From Planomonospora parontospora (GTDB taxonomy: Bacteria > Actinomycetota > Actinomycetes > Streptosporangiales > Streptosporangiaceae): a stretch of 64,000 nt of DNA. Under the pieces are notes generated by a model that saw nothing but the letters and a program-made list of their open reading frames with translations, did not search any database and had not been told where the DNA came from. Where the stretch lies: positions 62,001-126,000 of the forward strand of contig BMQD01000019.1 in NCBI GenBank assembly GCA_014647935.1, in the 5' to 3' direction. Below, in pieces: positions 62,546-64,000 of this stretch (the first letter of the stretch is position 1; each line of letters begins with the position of its first letter). Made by a program: the position numbers and the translations under genes.

Positions 62546-63877
62546 TCAGCCGGTCGCCGGCACGCGCCGCGCCCGGATGCCGTGCGGGTCGGCCCGCTCC
62601 GTGCCGGCCGCGTCCGGGTTGGAGACCCGGATCAGGCCGCGCACCTGGCCCGACTTCCCGTCGGCGGTCACCCTGATGACCAGCATCCCGGGGTCGCTCC
62701 CGTGCGAGGAGTGCGGGTCGCCGGAGAGCGGGTGCGGCCCCCGGGTCGAGGCGAAGATCCATTTCTGGTCGGGCGAGCTCGCGAAGAGGTCGACCGTCGG
62801 GTCGGCGCTGAACGGGGAGACCAGGTCGACCGTGCCCTCGTGGGCGCCGGTCACGCCGTCGAAGACCTCGGCGACGTTGCCGTCGCGGTCGCCGACCCAG
62901 ATGTGGCGCTCCCGGGTGGAGACCGCCGTGCCGTGCGCGTCGCGGTCGGCCGCCTCGTCGTCGTAGAGCCGCTCGACGGCGGGCGTGTTCGGCGGGTTCG
63001 CCGGGGAGTAGCCGCGCATCGGCAGCCGGAAGACGCTGAACTGGTCGAGGTTGGCGGGCGTGCCGCCGCCCCCGTCGCCGAAGACGAAGCCCCCGGCCTC
63101 GATGAACCCGCAGCCGTTGGCGGGGATGTGGGCGGTGTCGTACTCCCCCGTGATCGACATCGGCGTCGTCCGCCAGTCGGCCACCAGCATCCCGCCGCCG
63201 CGGAGGCTGACGAAGACCGGGCCGTTGTCGGAGGCGATGAACGGGCAGATCGGCGCGTTGTCGGGGCGCAGCCCCGGCGCCTGGCACGGCGCCCCGTTCG
63301 GGGTGGTGCAGCCCGCCAGGTCGAGCGTGGCGGCCGGTTCCTGCACGAAGCGGCCGGCGGCGTAGTCGGTGCTGATCCGCTCCAGCTTCTTGCCGTTCTG
63401 GTTGGCGATGATCAGGTATCTGTCGTCCTCGGTGGGCCAGAGGGCGTGGGCCTGCCGGGCCCCTCCCGCCCCGGCCTCGGTGCGCAGGCAGGCGAGCGGC
63501 CGCCGGGTCGCGGCGTCGAAGACGACCACGTGCCCGCTGGCGACGAAGGAGAGCGCCGCGTGGGTCTCGGCCTTGTTGAACACGATCATGTGGGGGCGCA
63601 CCGGGAGCGCGCCCGTGCTCGCCGCGCACAGGGACGAGGTCTCGCCGCCCAGGTCGACCACGTGCGCGGGCCGCGTCCCGGACAGGTCGCGGGTGACGTC
63701 GTCCCCCGCGTACACGTGGATGTTCCCGCCGTACGACCGCCCGGCGCTGTCGGACTGGTCGACCAGCCACACCTCGTACGGCTCCGGCGGCGCCGCCGCC
63801 GCGGCCCCCGTCGTCCCCGCTCCGCCCAGCGCGAGCACCGCCAGCATCGCGGCGGCCGCGGCCCGCCACTTCCCCAT
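62546..63877 (-). CDS. secreted propeller-like protein
   Basis: 443 residues from ATG 63877, which follows GGAGG; upstream in-frame starts are less likely. A signal peptide (GKWRAAAAAMLAVLALGGAGTTGAAAAA) is followed by strands with beta-propeller character: GGNIHVYAGDDV, HVVVFDAATRRPLACL, RYLIIANQNGKKL, HIWVGDRDGNVAEVFDGVTG, KWIFASTRGPHP. The repeat pattern and DG/GN turns fit a YVTN- or lactonase-like propeller. Four or more cysteines could pair outside the cell. No enzyme residue can be named. Confidence 0.82.
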   Translation of the reverse strand: MGKWRAAAAAMLAVLALGGAGTTGAAAAAPPEPYEVWLVDQSDSAGRSYGGNIHVYAGDDVTRDLSGTRPAHVVDLGGETSSLCAASTGALPVRPHMIVFNKAETHAALSFVASGHVVVFDAATRRPLACLRTEAGAGGARQAHALWPTEDDRYLIIANQNGKKLERISTDYAAGRFVQEPAATLDLAGCTTPNGAPCQAPGLRPDNAPICPFIASDNGPVFVSLRGGGMLVADWRTTPMSITGEYDTAHIPANGCGFIEAGGFVFGDGGGGTPANLDQFSVFRLPMRGYSPANPPNTPAVERLYDDEAADRDAHGTAVSTRERHIWVGDRDGNVAEVFDGVTGAHEGTVDLVSPFSADPTVDLFASSPDQKWIFASTRGPHPLSGDPHSSHGSDPGMLVIRVTADGKSGQVRGLIRVSNPDAAGTERADPHGIRARRVPATG

Positions 63878-63950
63878 GCGCCCTCCTGAGATCGGGTAGG
63901 CCGCAGTCTTTCCGGAGTGACGCTTCATATCAAGGAATTTCATGATTGAT

Positions 63951-63991
63951 GGCCGGATGCGGCCCCGCACCGGGCAGGGCCGCATCCGGCC
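63951..63991. terminator. strong hairpin at the right window edge, 15-bp stem
   Basis: GGCCGGATGCGGCCC (63951-63965) pairs perfectly with 63977-63991 around an 11-base loop. It lies upstream of the leftward propeller gene, so it probably ends a transcript arriving from beyond the window. Confidence 0.65.
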
Positions 63992-64000
63992 TCGCGGAGG

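Overview
The window is very G+C-rich DNA with dense, mostly GTG/ATG-started genes. Its content (FxSxx-COOH peptide systems, an F420-type luciferase-like oxidoreductase, ECF42 sigma factor with DGPF partner, large secreted-enzyme repertoire) points to a filamentous actinomycete, most likely Streptosporangiales. The genus is inference. I saw no tRNA, rRNA, CRISPR array, transposase or phage gene.

Layout. 1-9.2 kb: ordinary chromosome (cell-wall-type fragment, lipid kinase, phosphoglucomutase, FMN reductase with a MarR regulator, TspO, secreted SGNH esterase with a cellulose-binding module, low-molecular-weight phosphatase, flavin disulfide oxidoreductase, MFS exporter). 10.9-28.1 kb: the most unusual part, a gene-order palindrome. 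The left arm, read outward from 19.5 kb, is radical SAM FxsB, HExxH protein, FxsT (opposite strand), FxsA, SIR2, STAND-TPR. The right arm has the same order in mirror image, with FxsB and HExxH fused. Each arm is a FxsA/FxsB/FxsT cyclophane-peptide system joined to a SIR2-like protein and a STAND NTPase. No TIR-type FxsC is present; the SIR2 protein may take its place as a NAD-handling partner (inference). 28.2-41.0 kb: a poly-HAMP hybrid histidine kinase coupled to a ChrA-type transporter, a carboxylesterase, an ATP-grasp enzyme and a heterodimeric ABC exporter. 41.1-45.3 kb: two tandem secreted paralogues, the ECF42 sigma/DGPF pair, and a TetR/SnoaL-like divergent pair.

45.4-56.5 kb: a complete L-arabinose catabolic and uptake locus (LacI regulator, binding protein, ATPase, two permeases, araB, araD, araA) with four copies of a GTTAGCG-type operator. 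One operator covers the araB start codon and one lies beside a rightward promoter that has no evident gene. 56.7-63.9 kb: CHAP-domain cell-wall enzyme, endonuclease V, a two-component pair whose receiver has no output domain, a small P-loop kinase, an APC amino-acid permease and a secreted propeller-like protein.

The strongest new observations are the mirrored FxsABT-SIR2-STAND duplication, a 37-bp frame-shifting duplication that explains the fused FxsB copy, and a left-arm FxsA precursor that has lost the canonical FxSxx C terminus.
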